64,000 bases of DNA from NCBI GenBank assembly GCA_013336525.1, contig JAAXTM010000007.1, positions 36,688 through 100,687 of the forward strand. Reading direction: 5' to 3'. The number at the start of each line of letters is the position of its first letter. The first letter of the stretch is position 1. The translations under genes and the position numbers were made by a program. The stretch comes from Geobacteraceae bacterium (GTDB taxonomy: Bacteria > Desulfobacterota > Desulfuromonadia > Geobacterales > Pseudopelobacteraceae). Shown here piece after piece: positions 36,372-45,695 of this stretch. The notes under the pieces were generated by a model. It saw only the letters and a list, made by a program, of their open reading frames with translations. It did no database searches and was not told where the DNA came from.

Positions 36372-37043
36372 ATGAACAAAAAACAAGTACTAATAGTTGA
36401 CGATCACCCACTGTTTCGTGATGGGCTAAAAAGCCTGGTGGAAAGGAGCGCCAACTACCAGACCGTTGGCGAAGCGGGAAGCGGCGCTGAGGCGATGAAA
36501 CTTGTTCTGGAACTTAAGCCGGACTTGATCACCATGGATGTATCTCTGCCGGATATGAGCGGCATCGATGTGGTTCGGGATATTTTGAAGGTTGTTCCGT
36601 CGGCCCAGATTCTCATGCTCAGCATGTATCCGAAGCTGGATTATGTCTCCGAAGCATTCAAAGCCGGCGCACGGGGCTATGTAGTCAAGGAAGCCACAAG
36701 TGCACGCCTGATTCAGGCTTTAGACACCCTCTGCAGGGGTGAATTCTTTGTTGATGGCCAAGTTTCCCAGGACATCGTGGCAAAACTTATGGCAGGTTCG
36801 GCAAACGAAGCAGTAATCCAGGATGAACTTTACGGACTGCTTACCGCTCGCGAACAGCAGGTACTGAGAATGGTCGCCGAAGGAATGACCTCCCGGGAGA
36901 TTGCCACAAAAGTAAACCTTACCATCAAGACCGTTGAGAACCACAGAGCCAACCTGATGAAAAAACTGAACGTTCACAGCAAAATGGAACTTGTTAAATA
37001 TGCCGCCAAATTGGGGCTGATCGATCTTGACAACTGGCGTTAA
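36372..37043 (+). CDS. NarL/FixJ-family response regulator
   Basis: The receiver domain (1-120) has the acidic pair in IVDDHPLF, phosphoacceptor Asp in LITMDVSLPDMSG and the lysine in YVVKEATSA. The C-terminal LuxR-type HTH (about 150-215) reads LLTAREQQVLRMVAEG, then TSREIATKVNLTIKTVENHR. The gene follows the HisKA_3 kinase and completes a two-component system. Likely targets are the flanking selenocytochrome genes, but no NarL-type heptamers stand out. It is convergent with selenocytochrome 2 and shares its terminator region. Confidence 0.92.
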   Translation: MNKKQVLIVDDHPLFRDGLKSLVERSANYQTVGEAGSGAEAMKLVLELKPDLITMDVSLPDMSGIDVVRDILKVVPSAQILMLSMYPKLDYVSEAFKAGARGYVVKEATSARLIQALDTLCRGEFFVDGQVSQDIVAKLMAGSANEAVIQDELYGLLTAREQQVLRMVAEGMTSREIATKVNLTIKTVENHRANLMKKLNVHSKMELVKYAAKLGLIDLDNWR

Positions 37044-37080
37044 CACCTGCAGCGGTTTCGTTTCATCAAAGTAAAAAAAG

Positions 37081-37111
37081 TAGAGCCATGGGGAAAATCC
37101 CCATGGCTCTA
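37081..37111. terminator. Terminator between response regulator and selenocytochrome 2
   Basis: A 14-bp perfect stem TAGAGCCATGGGGA / TCCCCATGGCTCTA (37081-37111) with a loop of about 3 nt. On the minus strand it is followed by CTTTTTTTAC, a good T-tract, so it mainly ends selenocytochrome 2. It may also stop the plus-strand regulator transcript. Confidence 0.85.
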
Positions 37112-37136
37112 TTGCATTGCATTGTTTCAGGCAGTT

Positions 37137-40100
37137 CTAGTTAGCGCCGTCAACAGCGATGGTCTGCGTGAACAAAGCTAATTGAACTCCAGTGCTGCTG
37201 TATACGTAAACCTTAACCAGCTTGCTGCCGGCGGTGGCATACGTATGTGCTCTTGTAACAGTGGCCAAACCGTCTGGATTCGCTACTGACTGAGTAGTCA
37301 CGGTTTCGGACTTGCCGTCACCCCAATAGATTTTTAAGGATTTATTAGGTGTTGGCAGAGTTGACAGTGTAGCAATTCCACCAAGTGATCCGGCAGCGTC
37401 AGCCCAGGCAATCGGGCCTGCAACAGGAGCAACAACTGCATACACACTTGTTGTTGCCTCAGACACTTTACCTTCTTCGTCAGTAACCCTCAGGGTGATT
37501 GTCTTGAGCCCTGCGGTTGTGAAGGTCACGCTGGATGTTTGTCCGGCAGCAATGGCAGTCCCATCGCTGGAGGTCCAGGCGTAAGTAGAGAAACCACCAG
37601 CCTGTGCAGCAGCTGCTGTAAGCGGCTGAGCAGCAGTTGTGTTGACCTGAACACCGGCAGTCCCTGGATCTACATCGGTGAATACAGAAGTGATGCTGGC
37701 AACCGGATCAACGTTGATACCGGCGCTAGCTTCGGTGATGCCGTTCAGATAAGCAACCCACTCTGGACGTCCGGCATAACTTCCGCCGAGAACACCCAGC
37801 TGTGGTGCATTAACGTATGCTTTACCGCCCAGACCAAATGGTCCGAAGTCGGTTGCAACAGCATCAATCTTGACTTCGAAACCGGCTTGTGGGTTGATAG
37901 AAATGTTGGTTGCACCGGCATCAGTGATGGTGAAACCAAAGTTGTTGGCGTTAGTAGCGAACACGCCCATGGAGGTAATGACCTGAGCAATCGTGGTGCA
38001 CTCAGCATTCATGGCCCAGGTGCGGTTCGTCACGGTACCGGTTGCAGTTTCCTTCACATTAAGTTTCAGGATGTGACCTTTAGTTGATGTACCGGTTTCT
38101 TGGTTGGAGTTTGTTATGCCTGCTGCAGTTCCGCCAACAATCGGTAACGTCGTAAAGGTAGTCAGAGCAGGTGCCTGATCCTTGAAGATCGGTTCATAAA
38201 TAACTTCACTGCGGTCGATGTTTCTGAGTGTGCCGCCAGCAGGATTGAACAGCGTGAAAGCGACAGAACGCTTGCCATGCTTGTCAACTACGTTTGGATG
38301 GCCTTCGGATCCGTCCATCTTGCCGTTAACTTTGGTGAATGTGGCAAGCTGGTTAGCTGCAAATGTCCAGTCCATTCTACCGGTAGGATTGGTAACGGCA
38401 TCCTTAACAACTGGATACGCACCCTGGTAGAATTTAGAAGTGGCGCTATGGCAGTCAGTACAGCCATTCTTGCCCCAGGCAACATCAGCCGGGGAGATGT
38501 TGTGAGTGCCCTTGAAAGGCACAGTCAACATGGAGATACGTGGTGCAAAGTTAGGAGTTCCTGCAACTGGTTTGAGCGGAACTGCAACGCCGGTAAGCGC
38601 TGCGATGTTAGCAGAAATCAGGTTTTGACGATCAGTGATCTCAGTTGGAGTGATAACGCCATCGGCTCCCAGTGCTTTCAACATGCCGTTATCAAGGTTG
38701 ATTTTGCTTACATGTGCTGGCAGAAGTGCATCCATACCACCTGCACGTAAATCCTGGTTGGCGTCATAGTTAAAATCGTTCATATCGCGCCAGAAGAATG
38801 ATGTCAGCAGGTTGGCGGAATACAGCTTGCCACCCAGCCAGTGAAGGGCCTGACCGTTTTCCATGTCTTTTGATACAGCTGGATCGTCATGCAGTGCTAC
38901 ACGACCCTGCAGGTCAGTACCGGTACCGTCAACAAAAGCGCCACCGGTGATGCCGGCCTTGTTCTTGGTGTGACAGGCGGTGCAGTCCATGATATCGAGG
39001 TGACTCTTGCTGGCAACACCGTTCTTTACACCGGCAGCCTGCAGCAGTTTTGCAGTGAGTCCGGCATTCTGGTGGGCTATATCAGCGCGCGGTGCGCCAT
39101 AGGTGTCCCACGTAGGTGTAGTGGCAGGTGAGTGGCAATCTTCACAGGTCTTGAAGGCGACTTTGTCAAGCGGATTCCACATGGCATCGAATGGCGAAGT
39201 GCCACCTTTAGCCGGGTCACACTGGCCAAGCAACTTATCAGCTGCAGCGGCACTTACGATACCGGTTGTGCCAACTACGGCACCGGTTTTGCGCTCATGA
39301 CAGGACATGCAGCCGAAACCGAAGTGAACATCATTTGCAGATTTCCACATTTCACCACGTTTTTTCCAGTCAACCTGATACTCTTCCATATGGCAGGAAG
39401 CACAGTTTGCGGATTTAGGTGTAGCAACGATCTTCTGAGCAACATTGACGTCGAGGGTCAGTGCACCGAGAACGGGTACTACTTTAGTAGCGTCATATGC
39501 TACGGCAGTACCGCTGGTTGGTGTACCGAGTCCGGCACCGGCAGCGCGTGAGGAATCGAAGTTACCGACACGAATAGCATCCCGACGTTTATCCCATTCG
39601 TAACCATCGAGATGGCACATGAGGCAGTCCATCTCCAGGGCGCCGGTCTGGGCATAATCATTGGTCTTGGCTGCATAGGTAGGACCTACGTAGGTTGGGC
39701 TGGCAGGGTTGAGATCACGAGCAACGCCATGGTGGTCAGTTGCTTCGAAACCGAGTCCGTCAAGGCCGAAGATATCAATAAAGGTGTTGAATGTGTTTAC
39801 TGAGGCGCCGAAATTAGCGTCGCGGTAATCCGTACGGTTGGCCGGATTGTACTGGAAAGGCTTGGTTGCATCTACTGCAGAGTTGTAATACTGGTTAAAG
39901 CCGCCGCCAACATGGCACTCGGCACAGTCACGCATAACACCAGCCATTGAGTTATCTACTTTTTTAGTAAAGCCTGCAGCAAAGTCAAACGGTGTAAAAC
40001 TTGTGAATGCGTTATCTGTTGATTTTGCTGTTGCTGGATCATACGTTGCACCCATTCCGTCTGTGTAAGTTCTCGCCAACTGGCGAGCAGAAGGTGGTCA

Positions 40101-40487
40101 CCAAGATCCAAAGTGGCCGGGGCTCTGTACCCAGCTTTTGCCGGGGGCAGCAGCGCCGGTCCTGAAGGCATCGCCTGAATCGGGGTTATAGGGGTTGAAG
40201 CCGCGGAACTCGTTGGAACCGGTCTGAGCGTGATAGTTGTGACGCTCGATTTCACTGTAGCTGCTCAGCAACTTGGTGGTACCGCCATTGTTTGTGCCGT
40301 TGTGGCAGGCGGAGCAGGTGGCTTGCATACTGAAGGCGTTATTTACTGTGGCAGGCGTAATTGGTGTACCGGCTCTGTCGCGCAGCACCATGCCAGTGTG
40401 CTGCGTAGCGGCAAAAGCCGTTCCGCACGCCAGTCCGACAGCCAGTGAGGCCAACAGGACAGACTTTTTCTGGATTCGTTTACTCAT
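37137..40487 (-). CDS. Octaheme c-type cytochrome with in-frame UGA (selenocysteine), PKD-like tail
   Basis: One 1,116-residue gene read through TGA at 40098-40100 (residue 130). Before it: ribosome binding site AAAAGGAGAA, a signal peptide ending near GTAFAA, heme motif CSACH (58-62) and ERHNYHAQTGSNEF. After it: CAECH, CLMCH, CASCH, CMSCH, CEDCH, CTACH and CTDCH, for eight hemes, then PKD-like domains nearly identical to those of the paralog. The Sec site reads HFGSW-U-PPSARQLA; the paralog reads MVGKW-U-SPSLRQVA. An open-frame caller would start at TTG 40079, without signal peptide or ribosome binding site. The partner, substrate and cell location (periplasm, surface or secreted) are not determined. 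Confidence 0.85.
40072..40100 (-). other. UGA selenocysteine codon and bacterial SECIS-like hairpin, cytochrome 2
   Basis: Minus strand: TGA (40100-40098), a 10-nt spacer, CTCGCC, loop AGTT, GGCGAG (40077-40072). The spacer, stem length and loop size equal those in cytochrome 1, while the stem sequence differs at one base pair (TTCGCC/GGCGAA against CTCGCC/GGCGAG), with pairing kept. The loop has G at its second position followed by U. Confidence 0.8.
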
Positions 40488-40546
40488 CCCTTTGTTCTCC
40501 TTTTCCTCAATTTGATGATCATTTTTTAGTTTGCAAGAGTTGCTTC

Positions 40547-40562
40547 GCCCATGGGGGTGGGC
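40547..40562 (-). promoter_or_regulatory. Leader hairpin with CCCCCA loop, selenocytochrome 2
   Basis: In the mRNA sense GCCCA-CCCCCA-TGGGC: a 5-bp GC-rich stem with the same CCCCCA loop as the leader of selenocytochrome 1. It lies 60-75 nt before the start codon. AGCAACTCT and AATGATCA occur nearer the start in both leaders. Confidence 0.5.
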
Positions 40563-40621
40563 AGTGAAGATATGCTTGCAAGCAGCAGGCTGTGAAAGAG
40601 AGCCTTTGTGTAATTATATTT

Positions 40622-40637
40622 AGCACGGAATGTGCCA
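40622..40637 (-). promoter_or_regulatory. Sigma-54-type promoter of selenocytochrome 2
   Basis: Minus strand TGGCACATTCCGTGCT: the -24 box TGGCAC is perfect, GG-N10-GC spacing is exact, and the -12 GTGCT differs once from TTGCT. The -12 GC ends 136 bp before the ATG at 40487. Confidence 0.7.
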
Positions 40638-40743
40638 TGTTTTCAGGACGGGGAAATTATTTACGCAAAGTCTTTCAGGGATTGGATTCGAGAGTTTTTT
40701 TCGGTGAGTGGTACTGGTAGGTATTAACACGTTATTACAGAAG

Positions 40744-40814
40744 TGGGTGATACTGCCCATCAAAACCTGAGCCATATCACCCACACACCCCCAAAAACTA
40801 GGGCATTATACCTA
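40744..40814. promoter_or_regulatory. Cluster of palindromic upstream activator sites
   Basis: TGGGTGATACTGCCCA (40744-40759) is the best match to the inferred TGGGTnATnnnnACCCA site. TGAGCCATATCACCCA (40768-40783) keeps the right half. TAGGGCATTATACCTA (40799-40814) keeps only the dyad form and is doubtful. They lie about 140-195 bp upstream of the predicted transcription start. Confidence 0.5.
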
Positions 40815-40851
40815 GCCAGTAAAAACCTGAGCTAATTACTCAGACCAGGAC

Positions 40852-42486
40852 TCAATAATACTTCGTCCCGGAATGGCAGCTGACTGTGCAGCTTTTGCCG
40901 ACTGAGCTGTATGCCCCGCCGCTGGTAACAAAACGAATATCAAAATTTATCAGATGGGCATTGGCGGTAATGCTAGCACCACGGACCTGTGGCACTCCAT
41001 GAGGATCATGGCAGACCGAACAGGGTACTTTGTTATTTACAACGTGGCTCTGATGGGGAGGAAAGGCTGAGATCACCGGATCAAGCAGTATATTCTGGTC
41101 ATGACAGCGGAAACAAAGGGCATAATTGGCCTCACTGTAGTCAAGTGGATAAGTGTCGTCCTCGTACCGATCGATCAGAATATGTTTGTTATTTGAACCG
41201 TGGGGACCCTTGGCCTGCAGAGTGTCATCGTTATTATGGCAATCGGTGCAATAAATCATACTGCTTGTACTGAACTGCGTGCGCAGACTCGGTACGTTAG
41301 TCCCTTTGCCGATGGCAACAACCGGGTGAAACGAGGGATTTAACGGGTCGAAATCAAGACGTGTATCGAGCTCCTGGATCTGTCTGAGAACGGTCTGAGG
41401 AGCGTAGAAACTGTTTCCGGAATGACAGCGGAAACAAACCTCATACTCATTCGCAGCGTCGGTAGAAAGCACTACTCCGGCACTCGATACACCTTTTACA
41501 CCGGTAAGTGAACCGGGCACTACAGGAGCTGTGGCCAAGGTTGCCAAGGCTTTGTGAGGGTTGTGACAATCATTGCATTCGACATGCTTCTGGGCTGACA
41601 GCGGGTCCTCCTTAGGGTCATGGACCCCTGTGGTACCCTCCATGGGGTGGCTGTAAAATTTGCTGGCGGCGCTCTGTATATCTTTGGCCCCTCCTGATGA
41701 GGAATGGCACTGATAGCAGTTAGCCTCCTCAGCGGCAAACTTCAGCAGACGTGCACGTCCACCGGCATTGTGGCTGACATGGCAGTGAGTACATCCAGCA
41801 GCCACTGCGGGGTCTGTGGCATGAATCGATGCGTTCCATCCGTTTATGTTGTGACACGTCTTACAGAGAGCGGAAGCGGCGTTATCCATAACCAGAAATT
41901 TGCCATACGGATCGGTATGCGGGTTATGGCAGGCGGTACACTGGAGCATGCCCCCTTCCTCAAGTCTGACCTTCGCAGGAAGGGAACTTGGAAGGCTCAG
42001 CTGACCATTCAACATTGCAAGTTCTTCACTATAGGCGAATGATATTGGGTGGTCATTACTCAGATCTGTTTTCAGATTAGCGGAACTGCTGTCAGGCATG
42101 GTGGTAACACCACCCTCCATGGGTATGACATCTGAAGTCCCATAGAAGGCGCCCAGGGCAATAGTCCCGTCATGGCAGCTGAGACAGAGGCGCGCGGAAC
42201 CGCTTGGCTGTCCGGGCTTTGCCACTAATGTCGTGGACTCATACAGATCATAGACAGCAGTGCTCGTAGGGCGGCTCCAGAGCGGCGTAAGGGGGTTGGC
42301 ATGATGCGGGGTATGGCAGAAGATGCAGACACGCTCTTCATTGGTGGCCTTGATAGACCCCGGCCCGGACATGGACAGGTTATGTTTGCTGTTCAGGATA
42401 CCTGCAGCGAAAGCCCATCCGGAGGCAGCGACCAGCATGGTCAAAGATGCGATCAGTGTTGCAGCAGGCCTTGGAATGTTCAACAT
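40852..42486 (-). CDS. Dodecaheme c-type cytochrome
   Basis: A 544-residue exported cytochrome. The start is ATG 42486 with AGAAGGAG upstream; an upstream TTG at 42525 has none. The signal peptide ends near GWAFA, followed by GILNSKHNLS, a motif also seen (GIVGSKHDM) in the tetraheme protein of this operon. Eleven CXXCH motifs plus a final CTVSCH (CX3CH) give up to twelve hemes. CIFCHTPHHAN and CLSCHDGTIALGA are shared in style with the tetraheme protein. It is the last gene of the porin-cytochrome operon and is probably the surface-exposed, or secreted, electron acceptor of the conduit (inference). Some Geobacter dodecaheme outer-surface cytochromes have similar neighbours, from memory. Confidence 0.9.
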   Translation of the reverse strand: MLNIPRPAATLIASLTMLVAASGWAFAAGILNSKHNLSMSGPGSIKATNEERVCIFCHTPHHANPLTPLWSRPTSTAVYDLYESTTLVAKPGQPSGSARLCLSCHDGTIALGAFYGTSDVIPMEGGVTTMPDSSSANLKTDLSNDHPISFAYSEELAMLNGQLSLPSSLPAKVRLEEGGMLQCTACHNPHTDPYGKFLVMDNAASALCKTCHNINGWNASIHATDPAVAAGCTHCHVSHNAGGRARLLKFAAEEANCYQCHSSSGGAKDIQSAASKFYSHPMEGTTGVHDPKEDPLSAQKHVECNDCHNPHKALATLATAPVVPGSLTGVKGVSSAGVVLSTDAANEYEVCFRCHSGNSFYAPQTVLRQIQELDTRLDFDPLNPSFHPVVAIGKGTNVPSLRTQFSTSSMIYCTDCHNNDDTLQAKGPHGSNNKHILIDRYEDDTYPLDYSEANYALCFRCHDQNILLDPVISAFPPHQSHVVNNKVPCSVCHDPHGVPQVRGASITANAHLINFDIRFVTSGGAYSSVGKSCTVSCHSGTKYY

Positions 42487-42543
42487 CGCTGTTCTCCTTC
42501 TTACGTTTACTTGGCCTTTCAACAATCAGGAACTGTTTGCACG

Positions 42544-43611
42544 TTATTTTCCAGTCATTTCCGGAAGGTATTGGAAGATCTGGATCCTGTTGTTGTAAGT
42601 ATCGGCGACATAGATCATATCATCGCGGATGAAAATCCCTGACGGCATCCAGAGCTCGCCATTTCCGCTCCCCCTGTTGCCGTAACTGAGCAGGAACTGA
42701 CCATCTTCATCGAATATCTGTATGACATCGAAGAGTGCATCGCTGATATGCATGTGCCCTTCGCTGTCAATGGAGATCCCCTTTGGCTTGGCAAAGTTGC
42801 CTGACGAATCCCCATGTTTACCGAAGCTCTTCATATAGGCGCCCTTGCCGGAAAAGGTCTGAACACGAACATTAAGGGCATCGGTCACGAAGATCCGCCC
42901 CAGTCCGTCAACCGCCAAATCGGTTGGGTGATTGAACTGCCCGGCATTTTCGCCGGCAGTTCCAAAGCGAAAGGACTCTTCACCATCCGTGGTGAAGGCC
43001 ACCACCTGCCCCGCAAGGGTATCGCTGACATAGACAAGTTCGGTCATGGGGCTGTAGACGATGCCGGTTGGACGCTGTAAACCTGAGATGAATGGCATCA
43101 CTTTAAGGTCGTCAGGGCTGAAGCGATAAATTTTCCCTGCAGCAGAGTCGGTCACATAGACCCTTCCATCCGCATCCCCAGTCACTCCGACGGGAGATTT
43201 AAATCCACTTTCCCCACTCCCTCTCACCAGTTCATACCGACCTGAGGCGGGGTCGATAAAATGAACGACCTGCCCTCCGGTGTCGGCAATAATAATCCTT
43301 TTTTTCAGATCGACGTGAATACCGTAAGGACGTACGATCCGCACCTGAGTCTCACCAAAGACAGCGTCGGCAAATTTCCTCCAAAACCCTTTGCGGATAC
43401 CGGCATCAGCTGGGGTGACAATGGACTTTACCCAGGAGATACGGGCCTCCATAGGTGGCGGTGGCCAGACGATCTTATCAAGCGTGACCATCTGATGCGA
43501 TTCGGGGGTAACGGCACATCCGGCAGCCCCCAGCATTAAAATAGATGCCAACAGCCACGCTAACAGGACTAAAAGCGGCCGCCCCGGACAAGGAGACATT
43601 TCACGTTTCAT
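42544..43611 (-). CDS. NHL-repeat lipoprotein
   Basis: A 355-residue lipoprotein: signal peptide ending in lipobox LGAAGC, then an NHL-type beta-propeller (about 70-350). Repeats are visible as GRVYVTDSAAGKIYRFS, GRIFVTDALNVRVQTFS, GHMHISDALFDVIQIFD and DMIYVADTYNNRIQIFQ. NHL propellers serve as protein-binding scaffolds. The start overlaps the stop of the beta-barrel gene (TAATG), so the two are translationally coupled. A second NHL protein is three genes upstream. Both recur with outer-surface cytochromes in Geobacter-like genomes, so a role in assembling or anchoring the electron conduit is plausible. Confidence 0.9.
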   Translation of the reverse strand: MKREMSPCPGRPLLVLLAWLLASILMLGAAGCAVTPESHQMVTLDKIVWPPPPMEARISWVKSIVTPADAGIRKGFWRKFADAVFGETQVRIVRPYGIHVDLKKRIIIADTGGQVVHFIDPASGRYELVRGSGESGFKSPVGVTGDADGRVYVTDSAAGKIYRFSPDDLKVMPFISGLQRPTGIVYSPMTELVYVSDTLAGQVVAFTTDGEESFRFGTAGENAGQFNHPTDLAVDGLGRIFVTDALNVRVQTFSGKGAYMKSFGKHGDSSGNFAKPKGISIDSEGHMHISDALFDVIQIFDEDGQFLLSYGNRGSGNGELWMPSGIFIRDDMIYVADTYNNRIQIFQYLPEMTGK

Positions 43612-45656
43612 TAAAAAGACCTCCGGGCGTTAATGGTAAGTGACTGGTTACGAGAGGAGCCTGATGAGGAAAAACTCCAGTTTGAATTAGAATCCAGTGT
43701 GATATCTGTTCTGCCATATTTAGCAGCAAGGGCAAGCGCAAGGCTGAATTTATTACTGCTGTAGGAACTGGTCAGCAGGTTAACATAACCAAGCGTCAGT
43801 GTACCCTTGACAGTCTTGACAAACGAACGATTGTAAGCGGTAGAAAATTTGAAGACATTGTCCCAGCTCTGGGAGCCGGCTGAGCTACTGCTCGCATCTT
43901 TGTACCATGAATAACGATCCTCTGCCTTGGATAGAAGCGATGCGTTATTCACCTTCATGGAATGCGTCCAGGTGGTATCAACCCTCCGGATGTCCTGATA
44001 TACACTCTTTTCGGCGATATAATTAACAGATAAGGTATGGGGGGTGAGCTTACTCTTCAGACCGGCTTCAAAACGTGTGGTCCCGCCGATGGTTGAACTG
44101 GGGTCGACACCGGAAATGATTTGAATGTCACTCCAGCTGTAGCTGCTATGCAGGACATGCTTATCCCCTAAAAGGCTGAGACGCCCGCCAATCAAATGCC
44201 CGAAGGTGGAATATGCTATTTTAGGACTCAGTTTGTAGGAGTATTTCAGATAGAGGACCGGAACACCAGGATCCTCTGTAATATGAATTAGCGTTGTAGT
44301 ACCGGGGATAACCGTGTAATTGGTTAAGGTTTTTATCCACTCAGTGGTATATCCCGCGTCCAGATAGAATTTTATACTGTCAATATCGATATTAGGTTGC
44401 CCCAGAGTAATAATCTGGGGGGCTGAAAAAGGCGATTGAATAGTTACCTGCTCATCTACGTTCTGGTTTATCTCTGTTCGCGAACGGTCCTGAAACGAGT
44501 AAATGTACCCGTATGTAAGCCCGACCTGGCCGTCTTTTGGCAGCTTTTTTATATAGTTGGCGCCGGCATTCCAGGAGGTGTTGACATCAGTACCATCTTT
44601 GTAGTTCGCTTTTGTGTAAGAACCACCGGCATACGTCTGCAGACTCTTGAGATAACTATGAGTGAGCGCACCGTTGACATTCTGCCTGTTGCTGCTGTTA
44701 CTCACACTCTGGCTGTTGTTCATGTTATACCCGAGCCGGCTGTTTAGGGATTTACCGATCTGCCAGCCAAGCGCAGAGGCAAGATTTGACTGCAATCCCG
44801 GATAGCTGCCACTCTGTTCGCTATATACATATTTTGTGTCGAGCCGACGACTCAGTCCGCGAAAATTATCCCAGGACAGAGAATTCGATGCTTCAGCAGT
44901 TACTATTTTTCTGTTGTCTGTTATCCCGGTTCCAAGCAAGGTCTGCTCGGCTGTGGCCTGGCTCAGATTTATCGAGGTCGAGCTAAGATTGCCGCTATTG
45001 TGATATAAGGAAACCGATGCTGACGTGGAGCTCTGCCTGGTGTCATTATCGAGGCCGGAGGACGTTGACTCGTTATTCACATACGAAAAGGTCAGCGGCA
45101 AGTACCTGTTTTGTATGCCGGAGGAGACACTCTGACTCTCTGAGTCGACATTGTACGCACGGCTGAAGGGCGGCCGTATCGTCATTGTAGATGACTGAAC
45201 GTTGAAATTGACCGGATACGGTTTGCGATTAAGAATGACACCACTGACGCTGTAGGTGATATTGTTATGGCTGCTTGAGGAATTTCCCTGACTGGTGCTG
45301 CTGGCCAACTCCTGATTGGAAGTCAGGCTAAGTTTCACATCTCCACGAAGAAGACGGGGGTGCAGAATGGAATACCCTGCCATGAGGGAATACGATTCGT
45401 TGAAACCGTGGTTGCTCGAGCTGTACTTTCCTGTCTCGTAATCATTCAGGCTGTCCTGAAAGTTATAGCCGACGGCTACAAACTGGTTAAGGCCCTCCAG
45501 GTTTAGCAGGGTAAATTGGGCCGGGGCCGCCAGAGCAGGTGAACAGAGTAGAGTAAAGACAACAGTTGCCAGAAAACATATCAGTAAACAGTGTCCCTGC
45601 TTCATGATCGCTGCCGTGCATCGCATTGTAGTGTTGTTGCTCGTGACTGGTATCAT
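43611..45656 (-). CDS. Outer-membrane beta-barrel (porin of cytochrome conduit)
   Basis: A 681-residue outer-membrane protein. A signal peptide (LLICFLATVVFTLLCSPALA) precedes a long series of amphipathic beta strands rich in Ser, Asn, Thr and Tyr, ending in LTINARRSF with the C-terminal aromatic residue typical of barrels. I see no heme motif. The start is uncertain: ATG 45656 has GGAG at long spacing; ATG 45605 fits the signal peptide better. Flanked by a pentaheme lipoprotein and an NHL lipoprotein, it matches the porin in porin-cytochrome conduits (MtrB/OmbB-like in role, not proven homologous). Confidence 0.85.
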   Translation of the reverse strand: MIPVTSNNTTMRCTAAIMKQGHCLLICFLATVVFTLLCSPALAAPAQFTLLNLEGLNQFVAVGYNFQDSLNDYETGKYSSSNHGFNESYSLMAGYSILHPRLLRGDVKLSLTSNQELASSTSQGNSSSSHNNITYSVSGVILNRKPYPVNFNVQSSTMTIRPPFSRAYNVDSESQSVSSGIQNRYLPLTFSYVNNESTSSGLDNDTRQSSTSASVSLYHNSGNLSSTSINLSQATAEQTLLGTGITDNRKIVTAEASNSLSWDNFRGLSRRLDTKYVYSEQSGSYPGLQSNLASALGWQIGKSLNSRLGYNMNNSQSVSNSSNRQNVNGALTHSYLKSLQTYAGGSYTKANYKDGTDVNTSWNAGANYIKKLPKDGQVGLTYGYIYSFQDRSRTEINQNVDEQVTIQSPFSAPQIITLGQPNIDIDSIKFYLDAGYTTEWIKTLTNYTVIPGTTTLIHITEDPGVPVLYLKYSYKLSPKIAYSTFGHLIGGRLSLLGDKHVLHSSYSWSDIQIISGVDPSSTIGGTTRFEAGLKSKLTPHTLSVNYIAEKSVYQDIRRVDTTWTHSMKVNNASLLSKAEDRYSWYKDASSSSAGSQSWDNVFKFSTAYNRSFVKTVKGTLTLGYVNLLTSSYSSNKFSLALALAAKYGRTDITLDSNSNWSFSSSGSSRNQSLTINARRSF

Positions 45657-45695
45657 GAAACAGTCGGTCTCCAGCAGTGATTTTAATTAACAGGA

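Larger units (their letters stand above)
40488..40851. other. Control region of selenocytochrome 2
   Basis: A 364-bp gap between the dodecaheme gene stop and selenocytochrome 2, both on the minus strand. It contains the leader hairpin (40547-40562), sigma-54-type promoter (40622-40637) and palindromic sites (40744-40814). No terminator for the upstream dodecaheme gene is obvious, so some readthrough is possible. Confidence 0.6.
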
